DNA from: Streptomyces rhizoryzae
GTDB taxonomy: Bacteria > Actinomycetota > Actinomycetes > Streptomycetales > Streptomycetaceae
DNA length: 64,000 bases
Assembly (NCBI RefSeq): GCF_023155275.1
Contig: NZ_JALMUV010000014.1
Coordinates: 62,001-126,000 of the forward strand
Direction of reading: 5' to 3'
Below are positions 25,233 through 35,509 of the stretch, in pieces (within the stretch, counting starts at the first letter, position 1; each line of letters begins with the position of its first letter). Made by a program: the position numbers and the translations under genes. The notes beneath the pieces were generated by a model. The model did no database searches and was not told the DNA's origin. It worked only from the letters and a program-made list of their open reading frames with translations.

Positions 25233-26771
25233 TCAGCCCCCGGTGGCCAGGCGCGGCAGGTCCTCCGGGCCGAACAGGTCCGGCCGGGTCCAGCCGTCGA
25301 GGTCGTACTCCGCCATGCACTGGTCGGCGAACCCCTTCAGGGTGTCGGCCTGGCCCCGCGCCTGGTAGCTGAGCAGGGTCTGCACGCGGATGCCCTCGTG
25401 GTCGCCGCCGTAGTTGCGCTCGTACAGCTCGTGCCGGCCGGCGAACTCGGTGCCGACCGCGTCCCACAGCAGCTTCAGCAGCTTGACCCGGTCCACCGCC
25501 TCGACCCCGCGCGAGCCGCGCAGATAGCGGTCCAGGTAGGGGCGTATCTCGGGGTTCTTCCAGTCGCTGGAGTGGGAGTTGAGGTAGATCAGGCCGCTGC
25601 CGACGGTCTGCTGGATGATCTCCCGGATGCGCGGGTAGCCGATGCCCATGAACGTGCGGTACGCCAGGCCGTAGTTGAGGTTGGGCTGGACCGCGCCGTT
25701 GTGCCACGGGGTCGGCGACTTCGCCATCGCGTCGGACATGCCCCAGAACATGTCGCGCCAGTTGAGCACCTCGCCGATCTGCGCCTGCACGCCCCGGAAG
25801 CCGGAGGTGCCGGTCACCTCGACGGCCTTCAGCAGGCAGCCGGCGATGAAGTCCAGCTTGACCGCCAGGCGGGTGCAGCCGTGGAAGGTGAAGCGCTCCA
25901 GGAAGCCCGAGCGGGTGGCGAAGGCGTTGGCCGACACCGCGTCGTACATGAAGACGTTGTCCCAGGGGACCAGCACCCGGTCGAGGACCATGATCGAGTC
26001 GTTCTCGTCCAGCCGGCTCGACAGCGGGTAGTCGAAGGGGCTGCCGAGCAGCGCGGCGTGCATCTCGTAGGAGGTGCGGCAGAAGAGCTTGAGGCCCGGG
26101 GCGTTCATCGGCACGGTGAACATCGCGCCGAACCGCTTGTCGCGCAGCGGCAGGCCCATGTGCGCGATGAGGTTGGCGTTGGTGAGCGCCGAGGACGTCG
26201 CCACGACCTTCGCGCCGGAGACCACCAGCCCGGCGTCGGTCTCCTCCTCGACGTGCACGCAGACGTCGGCGGTCCGGTCGGCCGGGCGGTCGCGGTCCAC
26301 CGGCGGGTGGACGATCGCGTGGTTGAAGTACAGCACCCGCTCCTGCGCCTCGCGGTACCAGCGCAGCGCGTTGTCGCGGAACGGGCCGTAGAAGTCGGCG
26401 TTCGCCTCCAGCGTCCCGAAGAACGCGGCCTTGTAGTCCGGGGTGCGGCCCATCCAGCCGTACACCAGGCGCTGCCAGGCGACGATCGCCTCGCGCGCGC
26501 TGATGAGGTCCTCCGCACTGCGGGCGGTCTTGAAGAAGGGGTGGGTGAAGCCGCCGTTGCCGGTGTCCGTGGGCACGCTCAGCACCCCGCGGGACTCCGG
26601 TGCGTGCAGCACGTCGTAGAGCTGCGCGAGCGAGCGCGAGCTGTTGCGGAACGCGGGGTGCGCGGTGACGTCCTCGACCCGCTCACCGTGGATGTAGACC
26701 TCGCGCCCGTCCCGGAGGGATTCCAGGTATTCCGCACCGGTCATGGGAGCGACACCGTTCGGCGCGTCCAT
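25233..26771 (-). CDS. HpaB-family FADH2-dependent monooxygenase (4-hydroxyphenylacetate 3-hydroxylase-like)
   Basis: This 512-residue protein is recognisably of the HpaB family: [19 protein letters not shown] at the N-terminus, a central region ending [15 protein letters not shown], and [12 protein letters not shown] near the C-terminus. The family uses reduced flavin from a separate reductase. Known members hydroxylate phenols, and relatives in secondary metabolism act on carrier-bound tyrosine analogues; the fold is shared with acyl-CoA dehydrogenases. No flavin reductase gene (HpaC type) is in the window. Co-transcription with the two Dap genes hints that the substrate may be Dap-derived or peptide-bound rather than phenolic, but that is inference. 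I use ATG 26771; ATG 26744 is an alternative. Confidence 0.88.
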   Translation of the reverse strand: MDAPNGVAPMTGAEYLESLRDGREVYIHGERVEDVTAHPAFRNSSRSLAQLYDVLHAPESRGVLSVPTDTGNGGFTHPFFKTARSAEDLISAREAIVAWQRLVYGWMGRTPDYKAAFFGTLEANADFYGPFRDNALRWYREAQERVLYFNHAIVHPPVDRDRPADRTADVCVHVEEETDAGLVVSGAKVVATSSALTNANLIAHMGLPLRDKRFGAMFTVPMNAPGLKLFCRTSYEMHAALLGSPFDYPLSSRLDENDSIMVLDRVLVPWDNVFMYDAVSANAFATRSGFLERFTFHGCTRLAVKLDFIAGCLLKAVEVTGTSGFRGVQAQIGEVLNWRDMFWGMSDAMAKSPTPWHNGAVQPNLNYGLAYRTFMGIGYPRIREIIQQTVGSGLIYLNSHSSDWKNPEIRPYLDRYLRGSRGVEAVDRVKLLKLLWDAVGTEFAGRHELYERNYGGDHEGIRVQTLLSYQARGQADTLKGFADQCMAEYDLDGWTRPDLFGPEDLPRLATGG

Positions 26772-26903
26772 ATTCGTACCTGACGCTTTCGTCAACTCGG
26801 TCTTCTCTCGCAGAAAGGGCGCCGGCCTGACAGATGAGGCCGCGTCGGTGGCGGGGAAGGGAAAACACAATCCGGGCCGCGGGAAAACCGGAGAGAATTC
26901 TCC

Positions 26904-26919
26904 GTCCCGCCGGCGAGAC
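26904..26919. promoter_or_regulatory. LmbU-like operator candidate, site 3
   Basis: The sequence is GTCCCGCCGGCGAGAC, identical to site 2. It sits in the middle of the 276-bp divergent region between the HpaB-like gene and the histidine kinase gene, 133 bp and 129 bp from their starts. Confidence 0.65.
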
Positions 26920-27047
26920 AGGGCCGGACGTGCACGATGCTGTCCCAGCGGCGCCGTTCGAGACGAAAGTCTCCAACCGTCCGACCAAGGTATCGTCCAC
27001 CGTCCGTCCAGGCCGCGGGAAGGGATCGGGCCGGTAAAGTCCCGGCC

Positions 27048-28223
27048 GTGCCCGTCAACGTGACCGCTCCCGCGCCCGTACGGCGGAGTCCCCGGGACTG
27101 GACCGTGGACACCGTCTTCTTTCTTCTCGCCGTGGCCTACGGCGTGTTCAGCGCGAAAAGCCGCGGCCGGGCCGGATTCGACCTCGGCGGCCTGGACTGG
27201 TTCCACGTCGAGCAGATAGCCGCGGTCGGCGGCTGTGTGCTGCTGTGGCTGCGGCGGCGCCGGCCGGTGGCGGTCGCGCTCGCGCTGATCGCGCTGTCGG
27301 TGCCGTTCGAGATGGCCTCCGGCGCCATGCTCGTGGCGCTGTTCTCGGTCGCCGTCCACCGCCCGCCGCGCACCACCGCGGCCGTCTACGCGGTGAGCCT
27401 GGTGACGGTGGTCTCGGACGCCGTGGTCCGGCCCGCCGCGGTGCTGCCGGACTGGCTGTTCTACTTCCTCTTCGGCGCCCTCGCCCAGGGCACCGCGGTC
27501 GGCTGGGGCCTGTTCGTCCGCCACCGCCGCCAGCTGCTCGAACGGGTCGCCGCCGAGGCCGAGTTGCGCGCCGAGCGGGCCCAGCTGCGGGCCCGGGAGG
27601 AGGTGGCCCGGGAGATGCACGACGTGCTCGGCCACCGGCTGTCGCTGCTGAGCCTGCACGCCGGAGCGCTGGAGTACCGCCCCGACGCCCCCAGCGAGGA
27701 CATCGCGCGGGCCGCCGGGGTGATCCGGGAGAGCGCCCACCAGGCGCTCCAGGACCTGCGCGAGGTGCTGACCGTGCTGCGGGCGCCGGCCGCCGGGCTG
27801 CCCCAGCCCACGCTGGCCGACCTGCACCGGCTCGTCGCCGAGTCGTGCGCGGCGGGAATGCGGGTACGACTGGCCACGGAGATCCCCGAAGCGGTCCCGG
27901 AACTGGCCGGCCGGACGGTCTACCGCGTCGTCCAGGAGGCGCTCACCAACGTCCGCAAGCACGCGGAGGGCGCCCCGGTCGACGTCCGGGTGACCGGGGA
28001 GGAGGGCGCGGGCCTGCGCGTCGAGGTGGCCAACGGTCCTGCGCCCCGGCACCGGCCGGGTCCGGCGGCGGCGCCCGCGGCGCCCCCCGGCCAGGGCCTG
28101 GCGGGCCTCGCCGAGCGGGTCGCGCTGGCCGGCGGCCGCCTCAGCCACGGGCCCGGCGGGGACGGCGGGTGGGAGGTCACCGCGGAGCTGCCGTGGCCGG
28201 CCGCGGAGCGGCCCCGCACATAG
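27048..28223 (+). CDS. NarL-type sensor histidine kinase
   Basis: This protein of about 391 residues has four or five N-terminal membrane segments (about residues 15-150). They are followed by the HisKA_3 dimerisation motif [20 protein letters not shown], with the phospho-accepting His, and the ATPase segments [15 protein letters not shown] and [16 protein letters not shown]. Such kinases pair with LuxR/NarL-type response regulators. No regulator gene is adjacent; the nearest is at 45055. The GTG at 27048 is my choice; GTG at 27060 is also possible. The gene is divergent from the HpaB-like operon and shares an intergenic operator candidate with it. It may sense the product or an envelope signal; the ligand is unknown. 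Confidence 0.9.
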   Translation: MPVNVTAPAPVRRSPRDWTVDTVFFLLAVAYGVFSAKSRGRAGFDLGGLDWFHVEQIAAVGGCVLLWLRRRRPVAVALALIALSVPFEMASGAMLVALFSVAVHRPPRTTAAVYAVSLVTVVSDAVVRPAAVLPDWLFYFLFGALAQGTAVGWGLFVRHRRQLLERVAAEAELRAERAQLRAREEVAREMHDVLGHRLSLLSLHAGALEYRPDAPSEDIARAAGVIRESAHQALQDLREVLTVLRAPAAGLPQPTLADLHRLVAESCAAGMRVRLATEIPEAVPELAGRTVYRVVQEALTNVRKHAEGAPVDVRVTGEEGAGLRVEVANGPAPRHRPGPAAAPAAPPGQGLAGLAERVALAGGRLSHGPGGDGGWEVTAELPWPAAERPRT

Positions 28224-28290
28224 CCGAGTTGTCGATGTCCACGGGCGCCGGGAGCCGGTGTACCCGTTCGAATGGTGGGAGTGATCTGGC

Positions 28291-28992
28291 GTGCAGAAAG
28301 AGCGGAACCCCAAGGCGGACGAGACCACGGTGCTCGCCGAACCGGTCTCGGGCCAGGTGCTGGTCTGCGTCGTGCTCGGACTGCTCGGGGCGGGCCTGGG
28401 CTGGCTGGCCGAGGTGGTGGCGAACTGGCTCGTGACGCTGCCCTGGGCGCCCCTCCAGGGGCCGGCCAAGCTGCTGACCTCGATCCCCCGGCCGGGGCTG
28501 ACCATCGGGCTGGTCGCGCTCGGCGCGGTGGCCGGCGTCGTCGCCGGCTGGCTGATCGCCCTGCACGAGCTGAAGGTGGAGGTCTCCGCACGCCGGGTCG
28601 TGCTCGGCCGCAAGGGCGAGACCCGGGAGATCCCGGGCGAGGAGATCACGCTGGCCTTCCGCGACGGCAAGGAGCTCGTGCTGCTCGGCCGGAAGACCGA
28701 GGAGCTGGCCCGGGAGGAGTGCGACCACAAGCCGGCCCGGCTCGCCGAGGCGTTCACCGCGCACGGCTACGCCTGGGCCGACGAGGACCCGCACAAGGAG
28801 GAGTTCCGGCTCTGGGTCCCGGACAGCCCCGAGCTGCCGGCGCAGGCGCACGCGGTGCTCAAGGCCCGCGCCGAGACGCTGCGGAAGCCGGGCGGCGACG
28901 AGCCCCGGGAGCTGCGCGACGAACTCCGCAGGCTCGGGATCGTCGTCCGCGACGCGGACAAGCGGCAGTACTGGCGCTCGGTGAGCCGCTGA
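28291..28992 (+). CDS. YqeB-like conserved membrane protein
   Basis: This 233-residue protein has two predicted membrane helices (about residues 25-50 and 70-95). A soluble region after them contains [25 protein letters not shown] and ends [20 protein letters not shown]. It resembles the actinobacterial YqeB family of unknown function. GTG at 28291 fits the spacing from GGGAGTG. It follows the histidine kinase by 67 bp on the same strand, then converges on the glycosyltransferase operon. No biosynthetic role can be inferred; it may be a resident gene interrupted by, or captured within, the cluster. Confidence 0.75.
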   Translation: MQKERNPKADETTVLAEPVSGQVLVCVVLGLLGAGLGWLAEVVANWLVTLPWAPLQGPAKLLTSIPRPGLTIGLVALGAVAGVVAGWLIALHELKVEVSARRVVLGRKGETREIPGEEITLAFRDGKELVLLGRKTEELAREECDHKPARLAEAFTAHGYAWADEDPHKEEFRLWVPDSPELPAQAHAVLKARAETLRKPGGDEPRELRDELRRLGIVVRDADKRQYWRSVSR

Positions 28993-29030
28993 CGGGCGGC
29001 CGCGGGACGGCCGCCGCACCGCGTCAGCGG
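28986..29030. terminator. Bidirectional hairpin overlapping two stop codons
   Basis: An outer 8-bp stem (CCGCTGAC at 28986-28993, GTCAGCGG at 29023-29030) encloses a second stem (28995-29002 with 29008-29015). The TGA codons of the YqeB-like gene and of the glycosyltransferase at 29024-30292 lie in the two arms of the outer stem. Confidence 0.8.
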
Positions 29031-30292
29031 ACCCCGGCGGCCGCCCGCTGCTCCAGCTCCGCGACCAGGGCGTTGGCGTCCGGCACGGCGAGCGTCTCGG
29101 CCCGCAGCCGGTCCGCGGCGTCCCGGAAGCGGTCCTCCGACAGCAGCCGGAGGAGGCTGTCGCGGATGATCTGCCCGGTGGCCTCGGTGGAGTGCGTGGT
29201 CAGTCCCGCGCCCTGCGCGGCCAGCCGCGCCGACAGCAGCGGCTGGTCCACGTCCCACGGCACGGCGAGCTGCGGCACCCTGTAGAAGGCGGCGGTGGTC
29301 AGCGTGCCCACCCCGGCGTGGTGGATGACCGCCGCGCAGGTCGGCAGCAGCGCCTGCATCGGCACGTACGGCACCAGCCGGGCGTTGTCCGGGATCCGCG
29401 CGAGCCGCTGCCGCGCCTCGTCCTTGACGGTCGCCACCAGTTCGATGTCCAGGTCGGCGACGGCGTCGAGGACGTCCTGGAGGTCGACGGGGTAGGCCAA
29501 GCCGTGATCGGCCACCGTCAGCCCCATGGTCAGCGCCACCCGGGGCCGCTCGGGGGCCTGCCACAGCCAGCGCGGCACCACCGCCGGGCCGCCGTACGGG
29601 GTGAAGCGCACCGACCGGTAGTCGTGGCCGGGCGCGTGCACCTGGAGCGGCGGCGGCAGCAGGTCGATGCTGAACTGCCCGGTGACCAGCTCCTCCCGGA
29701 ACTCCCCGCCGTACCGCCGGGCGTAGCCGCCCAGCCACGCGGCGAGCGGATCGTCCCCGGCGCCGCCGTGCTCGGCGTGCAGCCGCAGGAAGTGGTGGCG
29801 GGCGATGCCGTAGACATCGGCGCCGATCAGCATCCGGGCGTGCGCGGCGCCGACGGCCTCGGCCGCGATTCCGCCGGCGAACGTCAGCGGCTCCCAGATG
29901 ACGAGGTCGGGGCGCCACTGCCGGGCGTACTCGACCAGCGCGCCGGCCAGCGGCGCGTTGGTCATCTTGTGCGCGGCCGCGATCCGGACCCGGTACGCCT
30001 CGCGCATCCAGTCCAGGGTGAGGTCCTCGGGCGCGCGCTCCACCGCGTCGTAGGGCTCGGCCAGGCCCGGTGCCAGCCGGGCGCCCGCGCCGGTGAGCCG
30101 CCCGGCGACCTGCCACAGGTCGCGGTCGCTGCCCACGGGGACGGCGGTGAGCCCGGCCTGGGTGATGGCCTCGGTCATCTTCGGCTGGCAGGCCACCCGG
30201 ACGTCGTGGCCGGCGGTGCGCAGCGCCCAGGCGAGCGGGGCCATGAGCAGGAAGTGGGTGCGCTCGGGATAGCAGGTGAACAGTACGCGCAT
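29024..30292 (-). CDS. Deoxysugar glycosyltransferase A (GT-B fold, EryCIII/DesVII-like)
   Basis: This 422-residue enzyme is the last of six tandem paralogues. It opens [20 protein letters not shown], the acceptor-side start common to macrolide-type glycosyltransferases. It has [20 protein letters not shown] in the middle and the donor-binding [14 protein letters not shown] near residue 315, followed by [10 protein letters not shown]. The family transfers 2-deoxy and 2,6-dideoxy sugars from NDP to aglycones or sugar chains. Its HHAGxGT motif is intact. It starts 19 bp after glycosyltransferase B, so the six genes form one transcript. The acceptor is unknown. Relatives often need a P450-like helper protein, and none is seen here. 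Confidence 0.92.
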   Translation of the reverse strand: MRVLFTCYPERTHFLLMAPLAWALRTAGHDVRVACQPKMTEAITQAGLTAVPVGSDRDLWQVAGRLTGAGARLAPGLAEPYDAVERAPEDLTLDWMREAYRVRIAAAHKMTNAPLAGALVEYARQWRPDLVIWEPLTFAGGIAAEAVGAAHARMLIGADVYGIARHHFLRLHAEHGGAGDDPLAAWLGGYARRYGGEFREELVTGQFSIDLLPPPLQVHAPGHDYRSVRFTPYGGPAVVPRWLWQAPERPRVALTMGLTVADHGLAYPVDLQDVLDAVADLDIELVATVKDEARQRLARIPDNARLVPYVPMQALLPTCAAVIHHAGVGTLTTAAFYRVPQLAVPWDVDQPLLSARLAAQGAGLTTHSTEATGQIIRDSLLRLLSEDRFRDAADRLRAETLAVPDANALVAELEQRAAAGVR

Positions 30293-30311
30293 GGGTTCGG
30301 TCGACTCCGGG

Positions 30312-31589
30312 TCAGGCGGCGGGGCGGTGCCGGGCGGTGAGTTCCTCGAGCCGCGGGACGAGGGCGTTGGGGGTGGGCAGGGCCAGCATCTCGTCGCGCA
30401 GCGCGGCCGCTCCGGCGCGGAACTCCGGCTCGTTCAGCAGCCGCAGCACGTGCTCGCGGACCGCCTGCCCGGTGGCCTTGCCGTGCGGCAGTTCGAGCCC
30501 GGCGCCCCGCTCGGTGAGCCGGCGGGCCAGGATCGGTTCGTCGAAGCTGTACGGGACCGACAGCTGGGGCACGCCGTGGCGGGCGACGGTGCCGATGGTG
30601 CCGGGCCCGGCGTGGTGGATGACCACCGAGCAGGTCGGCGCGAGGGCGTGCAGCGGGACGAACGGCAGCAGCCGGGCGTTGTCCGGGATCCGCCGGAGCT
30701 TGGCCTTCTCCTCGTCGGCGATGGTGGCGACCACCTCGATGTCGAGGTCGGCGAGGGAGTCCAGTACGTCCTGGGTGTTGATGGTGTAGCCGTCGAAGAG
30801 GTCGGTGGCGGTCAGGCCCATCGTCAGGGCCACCCTGGGCCGCGCGGGCGTCGCCCACAGCCACTTCGGCACACTCGCCGGGCCGTTGTAGGCCACGTAC
30901 TGCATGCGCACGTACTCGAGGTGGCCCGCTTCGAGCTGGAGGCAGCCGGGGAACTGGTCGATGGTGAAGTGCCCGGTGGTCATGTCCTCGGTGAACTCCC
31001 CGCCGTACTTGCGGGCGTAGCCGCCGAGCCACTCGGCGAGCGGGTCGGGCCGCGCGTGGGCCGGCTGCTCGGCCTTGAGGCGCAGGAAGTGCTCGCGGGT
31101 CGCCCCGAAGACGTCCAGCCCCCACAGCAGACGGGCGTGCGCGGCGCCGCTGGCCTTGGCCGCGATGGCGCCGGCGTAGGTGAAGGGCTCCCAGATCACC
31201 AGGTCGGGCCGCCACGCGCGGGCGAAGTCGACCAGTCCGGCGACGAGCGGGAAGTTCTCCGGTTTGTCGATGTCCTCGACCTGGGCGGCGCAGCCCTTCA
31301 GCAGGTGCGCGAAGGTCGCGCCCGCCGGGTCGTTGACGACGTCCCACGGGGGCGGCAGGTCGGCCCGCACCCCTTCGAACGGGTCGATGCCGGCCCACTC
31401 CATGACCCGGGAGAGGGTGTAGTTGCGGCCCACGGGGACGGCGGTGAGCCCGGCCCGGGTGATCTCGTCGGCGAACCGCGGCTGGCTGGCGAAGCGGACC
31501 TCGTGGCCCGCGGTCCGCAGTGCCCAGGCCAGCGGCACCATCGACAGGAAGATGCTGGTGCCGGGAGCGGCGGTGAACAGGACGCGCAT
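30312..31589 (-). CDS. Deoxysugar glycosyltransferase B (EryCIII/DesVII-like)
   Basis: This 425-residue paralogue carries MRVLFTAAPGTSIFLSMVPL at the start, a central DLVIWEPFTYAGAIAAKASG, the ATGHFTIDQFP segment shared by most of the set, and the donor site VIHHAGPGTIGTVARHGVPQ. The donor His-His-Ala-Gly-x-Gly-Thr motif is complete, so I expect an active enzyme. It differs from its neighbours mainly in the acceptor half between residues 60 and 130, consistent with separate acceptors or linkage positions. It is fifth in transcriptional order. Confidence 0.92.
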   Translation of the reverse strand: MRVLFTAAPGTSIFLSMVPLAWALRTAGHEVRFASQPRFADEITRAGLTAVPVGRNYTLSRVMEWAGIDPFEGVRADLPPPWDVVNDPAGATFAHLLKGCAAQVEDIDKPENFPLVAGLVDFARAWRPDLVIWEPFTYAGAIAAKASGAAHARLLWGLDVFGATREHFLRLKAEQPAHARPDPLAEWLGGYARKYGGEFTEDMTTGHFTIDQFPGCLQLEAGHLEYVRMQYVAYNGPASVPKWLWATPARPRVALTMGLTATDLFDGYTINTQDVLDSLADLDIEVVATIADEEKAKLRRIPDNARLLPFVPLHALAPTCSVVIHHAGPGTIGTVARHGVPQLSVPYSFDEPILARRLTERGAGLELPHGKATGQAVREHVLRLLNEPEFRAGAAALRDEMLALPTPNALVPRLEELTARHRPAA

Positions 31590-31612
31590 GGTGGTCTTCC
31601 TTCCGGCCGGCC

Positions 31613-32896
31613 TCAGCCGGCGACGCGGTGGGCGGCGGTGAGTTCCTCGAGCCGCGGGACGAGCGCGTTGGGGCTCGGCAGGGCGCGCAGCTCGTCGCCG
31701 AGCGCCGCCGCCCGCTCCCGGAAGCCGGGCTCACCGAGCAGCCGCAGCACCGCCTCGCGGACCGCCGGGACGGTCGCCCGCTCGGCCCCGATCGTCAGTG
31801 AGCCGCCCTGCTCCGCGGCGCGGCGGCCGAGCACCGGCCCGTCGAAGTCCCACGGCAGCAGCAGCTGCGGCACCGGGTGCTGGGCCATCGTCAGGAACGT
31901 GCCGAAACCGGCGTGGTGGATGGCCAGGTCGCAGGTCGGCGCCAGGGCGTGCAGCGGCACGTACGGCACCAGGCGGGCGTTGGCCGGCACCCGGGCGAGC
32001 TTGCGCTGCTCGGCCTCGGCGACGGTGGCGACCACCTCGATGTCGAGGTCGTCCAGCGCGTCCAGCACGTCCTGGACGTCGATCTCGTACCCGGCGCCGT
32101 GATCGGTGGAGCTGACGCCCATGGTCAGCGCCACCCGGGGCCGCTCGGGCGGGGTCCACAGCCACTTCGGCAGCACCGCGGGGCCGCCGTAGGGGACGAA
32201 CCGCATCGGCAGGACCGGCGGGCCGCCCGGCAGCCGCAGTGACGCCGGGAGCTGGTCGACGGTGAAGTGCCCGGTGACCATGGACTCGGTGAACTCGCCG
32301 CCGTGCATCCGGGCGTAGCCGCCGAGCCAGTCGGCGAGCGGGTCGGTGCGGGCGCCCTCCGGCTGTGCGTCCCGCAGCCGCAGGAAGTGGGCGCGGGTGA
32401 CGCCGAAGGCGTCCGCGCTCCACAGCAGCCGGCCGTGCGCGGCGCCCACCGCCTCGGCGGCGATCGGCGCCGCCATCGCCAGCGGCTCCCACAGCACCAG
32501 GTCCGGCCCCCACTGGCGGGCGAACCGCACCAGGTCCGCGATGAGCGGGAAACTGGCCGGCTTGTGCCACAGGCGGACGATCTCCTCGTACCCCTTGACG
32601 AGGTGGTCCCAGTCGGCCCGGGACGGGTCCTGCGCCACGTCGTAGGGCGCGGGCAGACCGTACTCCGGGCGGTAGGACCAGTCCGGGAGCGTGTGCATCT
32701 GGCGGCGCAGCAGCTCCCACAGGTCGTAGTCGCGGCCGACCGGCACGGCGGTCAGCCCGGCCTGGGTGATCACGTCGGTGAACCACGGGGTGGCGGCGAC
32801 CCGCACCTCGTGGCCCGCGGTGCGCAGCGCCCACGCCAGCGGCAGCATGGGCAGCACATGGGCCTTCTCGGGGTTGGCGACGAACAGCACGCGCAT
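31613..32896 (-). CDS. Deoxysugar glycosyltransferase C (EryCIII/DesVII-like)
   Basis: This 427-residue paralogue has the start MRVLFVANPEKAHVLPMLPL, a region around DLVLWEPLAMAAPIAAEAVG, and the donor site AIHHAGFGTFLTMAQHPVPQ with the full motif. The segment VTGHFTVDQLP is the set's usual inter-domain sequence. It follows glycosyltransferase D with only 3 bp between stop and start, indicating coupled translation. It is fourth in transcriptional order. Donor and acceptor cannot be assigned from sequence. Confidence 0.92.
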   Translation of the reverse strand: MRVLFVANPEKAHVLPMLPLAWALRTAGHEVRVAATPWFTDVITQAGLTAVPVGRDYDLWELLRRQMHTLPDWSYRPEYGLPAPYDVAQDPSRADWDHLVKGYEEIVRLWHKPASFPLIADLVRFARQWGPDLVLWEPLAMAAPIAAEAVGAAHGRLLWSADAFGVTRAHFLRLRDAQPEGARTDPLADWLGGYARMHGGEFTESMVTGHFTVDQLPASLRLPGGPPVLPMRFVPYGGPAVLPKWLWTPPERPRVALTMGVSSTDHGAGYEIDVQDVLDALDDLDIEVVATVAEAEQRKLARVPANARLVPYVPLHALAPTCDLAIHHAGFGTFLTMAQHPVPQLLLPWDFDGPVLGRRAAEQGGSLTIGAERATVPAVREAVLRLLGEPGFRERAAALGDELRALPSPNALVPRLEELTAAHRVAG

Positions 32897-32899
32897 CGG

Positions 32900-34198
32900 T
32901 CAGCCCCCGCTCACCGCGCCGGCCGGGCGCCGCCGCTCGGCGGCGAACCGCTCCAGCGTGGCCACCATGGCGTTGGGCGCGGGCTGGTCGAGCATCCGGT
33001 CCCGCAGCCCGGCCGCGCCCTGGCGGATCCCCGGGTCGGACAGCAGCTTGAGCAGGCTGTCCCGGACGTCCGCGCCGGTGGCCTCCTTGGGGTTGAGGAC
33101 CAGGCCCGCGCCGGCCCGCGCGACGCCGTCGGCCAGCGCCGGGCCGTCGTTGTCCCAGGGCAGGGTCAGCTGCGGCAGACCGCGCAGCGCGGTGGTGGCC
33201 AGGGTGCCGAAACCGGCGTGGTGGATCACCGCGTCGCAGGTCGCGGCGAGCGCGTCCAGCGGCAGGAAGGACGCCACCGTGGTGTTGTCCGGGATCCGGG
33301 CCAGCTTGCGCTGCTCGGCCTCGGCGATGGTGGCGACCACCTCGATCTCCAGGTCGCCGAGCGAGTCCAGCACGTCCTGCACGCCCACCGCGTACTCCCC
33401 GCCGTGCCCGGTGGTGCTCAGGCCCAGGGTGAGCGCGACCCGCGGCTTCGCCGGCGGGCGGCGCAGCCACGCCGGGACGACGGCCGGGCCGCCGTAGGGC
33501 ACGTACCGCAGCGGGAGGTAGTCCAGGCCGCCGGCGCGGCGCTGGAGGCACTCCGGGACCAGGTCGACGGTGGCCTGCCCGGTGATCAGCTGCTCGCCGA
33601 ACGCGAAGCCGTACTTGCGGGCGTAGCCGCCCAGCCACTCGGCCATGGGGTCGGTGCGCGCGCCCTCGGGCTGCTGCGCGGCCAGCCGCAGGAAGTGCTC
33701 GCGGGCCACGCCGTACATGTCGATGCCGAACAGCAGCCGGACGTGGGCGGCGCCGACGGCCTCGGCGGCGATCGCGCCGGCGTAGGTGAGCGGCTCCCAG
33801 ACGACCAGGTCCGGCTGCCAGTTCCGGGCGAACTCCACCAGGTCGGCGACCATCGGCACGTTGCTGGTCTTGTGCCAGCGGTCGACCTGCGCCGCGTAGC
33901 CGTCGCGGAGGTACTCCCAGGTGATCTCCTCGTCCGGGAGGTCGGCCACGTCGTACGGCAGCGGCATCCCGCCCTTGTCGGACTGGCCCAGCCAGGCGGG
34001 GTCCCGGGAGAGGATCTGCCACAGGTCGCGGTCCCGGCCGACGGGGACGGCGGTCAGCCCGGCCTGGGTGATCTCCCCGGTGAACTTCGGCTGGCTGGCG
34101 AACCGGACCTCGTGGCCGGCGGTGCGCAGCGCCCACGCCAGCGGGGCCATGAGGAGGAAGTGCGTGCGCTCCGGATAGGCGGTGAACAGGACTCGCAT
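32900..34198 (-). CDS. Deoxysugar glycosyltransferase D (EryCIII/DesVII-like)
   Basis: This 432-residue paralogue begins [20 protein letters not shown], very close to glycosyltransferase A. It has DLVVWEPLTYAGAIAAEAVG and the donor site VIHHAGFGTLATTALRGLPQ. Its inter-domain segment is LITGQATVDLVPECL, where the others have GHFTIDQFP, so this member differs at the domain interface. The C-terminus is extended and ends RRRPAGAVSGG. It lies 19 bp after glycosyltransferase E. A recent duplication relationship with glycosyltransferase A is plausible from the shared N-terminus. Confidence 0.92.
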   Translation of the reverse strand: MRVLFTAYPERTHFLLMAPLAWALRTAGHEVRFASQPKFTGEITQAGLTAVPVGRDRDLWQILSRDPAWLGQSDKGGMPLPYDVADLPDEEITWEYLRDGYAAQVDRWHKTSNVPMVADLVEFARNWQPDLVVWEPLTYAGAIAAEAVGAAHVRLLFGIDMYGVAREHFLRLAAQQPEGARTDPMAEWLGGYARKYGFAFGEQLITGQATVDLVPECLQRRAGGLDYLPLRYVPYGGPAVVPAWLRRPPAKPRVALTLGLSTTGHGGEYAVGVQDVLDSLGDLEIEVVATIAEAEQRKLARIPDNTTVASFLPLDALAATCDAVIHHAGFGTLATTALRGLPQLTLPWDNDGPALADGVARAGAGLVLNPKEATGADVRDSLLKLLSDPGIRQGAAGLRDRMLDQPAPNAMVATLERFAAERRRPAGAVSGG

Positions 34199-34217
34199 GG
34201 GGCTGCCTTCCAGGGGT

Positions 34218-35495
34218 TCAGGCGGGGGTGGTGCGGTAGCGGGCGGTGAGCTCTTCCAGCTGTGGGACGAGCTGGTTGGGGGTGGGCAGGGCGAGGGTCT
34301 CGTCGCGCAGGGCGGCCGCGCGCTCGGTGAAGTGCGGTTCCTTCAGCAGGCGCTGCACCGCGTCGCGGACGGCCTGGCCGGTGGCCTGGCTGGTGTGCAG
34401 GTCCAGTCCCGCGCCGTGCTCGGTGAGCTTCCGGGCCAGGATCGGCTGGTCGTAGTGGTAGTGCAGGGCCAGGTGCGGCACGGGGTGGCGGGCGACCGTG
34501 GCGAGGCTGGCGGCGCCGGCGTGGTGGATGAAGGCGGAGCAGGTGGGGGCGAGGTGGTGCAGCGGGACGTAGGGCACCAGGCGGGCGTTGTCCGGGACGT
34601 GCCGGAGCTTGGCCTTCTCGCTGTCGGCGATGGTGGCGACCAGTTCGATGTCCAGGTCGGCCAGCGCGTCGAGGAGGTCCTGGGTGCGCACGGTGTAGCC
34701 GTCGTAGACGTCGGTGGCGCTCAGCCCCATGGTGAGCGCGACCCGCGGCTTCTCGGGCCGCTGCCACAGCCACTTCGGGACGGTGGCGGGCCCGCCGTAG
34801 GGGATGAACTGGGTCCGCAGGTAGGTGAGTCCGGGCGCCTCGATCTGGAGGCTGCGGGGGAACTGGTCGATGGTGAAGTGCCCGGTGACCATCGACTCGG
34901 TGAACTCCCGGCCGTACGAGCGGGCGTAGCCGCCCAGCCAGTCGGCGAACGGGTCGGTGCGCTCGCCGGGCGGCCGCTGCGCCGCCAGACGCAGGAACTG
35001 CTGCCGGACCCCGCCGTGCACGTCGATGCCGAAGAGCAGCCGGGCGTGCGCGGCGCCGGCGGCGGTGGCCGCGATCGGCGCGGCGAAGGTCAGCGGGTCC
35101 CAGATCACCAGGTCGGGCCGCCACTGCCGGGCGAACTCCACCAGTCCGGCGATCATCGGGAAGGCGGTCTGGCGGTGGCGGTCGGCCACCGCGCGGGCCA
35201 GCCCGGGCGCCAGGTACTCCCAGGTGTCCTTCTCCGGGTCGGTGAAGGCGTCGTAGGGCTCCTCGATGCCCGCCCGGCCCGCCTCGAAGCCGGACTTGGG
35301 CGCGCGGGCCGCCCACAGCTTGGCGTGGTCGCGGCCCACGGGGACGGCGGTCAGCCCGGCCTGGGTGATGACCGGGGCGAAGTCGGGCTGGCTGGCGAAG
35401 CGGACCTCGTGGCCGGCGGTGCGCAGCGCCCAGGCCAGCGGGGCCATGTACTGGAAGATGCTCTTGTGCGGGTTGGTGGCGAACAGGACGCGCAT
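34218..35495 (-). CDS. Deoxysugar glycosyltransferase E with altered donor motif
   Basis: This 425-residue paralogue starts at the ATG of 35495 (MRVLFATNPHKSIFQYMAPL) and has DLVIWDPLTFAAPIAATAAG and VTGHFTIDQFP. Its donor-binding motif reads FIHHAGAASLATVARHPVPH, so the expected Gly-x-Gly-Thr is Ala-Gly-Ala-Ala-Ser. The following PWD is also replaced, by HYHYDQP. These residues normally contact the nucleotide diphosphate. The protein is otherwise full length with no frameshift. It may use a different donor, or be a weakly active or helper paralogue. It is second among the six in transcription order. Confidence 0.9.
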   Translation of the reverse strand: MRVLFATNPHKSIFQYMAPLAWALRTAGHEVRFASQPDFAPVITQAGLTAVPVGRDHAKLWAARAPKSGFEAGRAGIEEPYDAFTDPEKDTWEYLAPGLARAVADRHRQTAFPMIAGLVEFARQWRPDLVIWDPLTFAAPIAATAAGAAHARLLFGIDVHGGVRQQFLRLAAQRPPGERTDPFADWLGGYARSYGREFTESMVTGHFTIDQFPRSLQIEAPGLTYLRTQFIPYGGPATVPKWLWQRPEKPRVALTMGLSATDVYDGYTVRTQDLLDALADLDIELVATIADSEKAKLRHVPDNARLVPYVPLHHLAPTCSAFIHHAGAASLATVARHPVPHLALHYHYDQPILARKLTEHGAGLDLHTSQATGQAVRDAVQRLLKEPHFTERAAALRDETLALPTPNQLVPQLEELTARYRTTPA

Positions 35496-35509
35496 GGTGC
35501 GGGGCCTCC

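Noticed and set aside
3460..26771. Tuberactinomycin (viomycin/capreomycin) cluster
   Set aside because: VioC-like, Dap and carbamoyltransferase genes match in part, but capreomycidine-forming PLP enzyme, lysine aminomutase and the phosphotransferase are absent, and six deoxysugar transferases do not fit.
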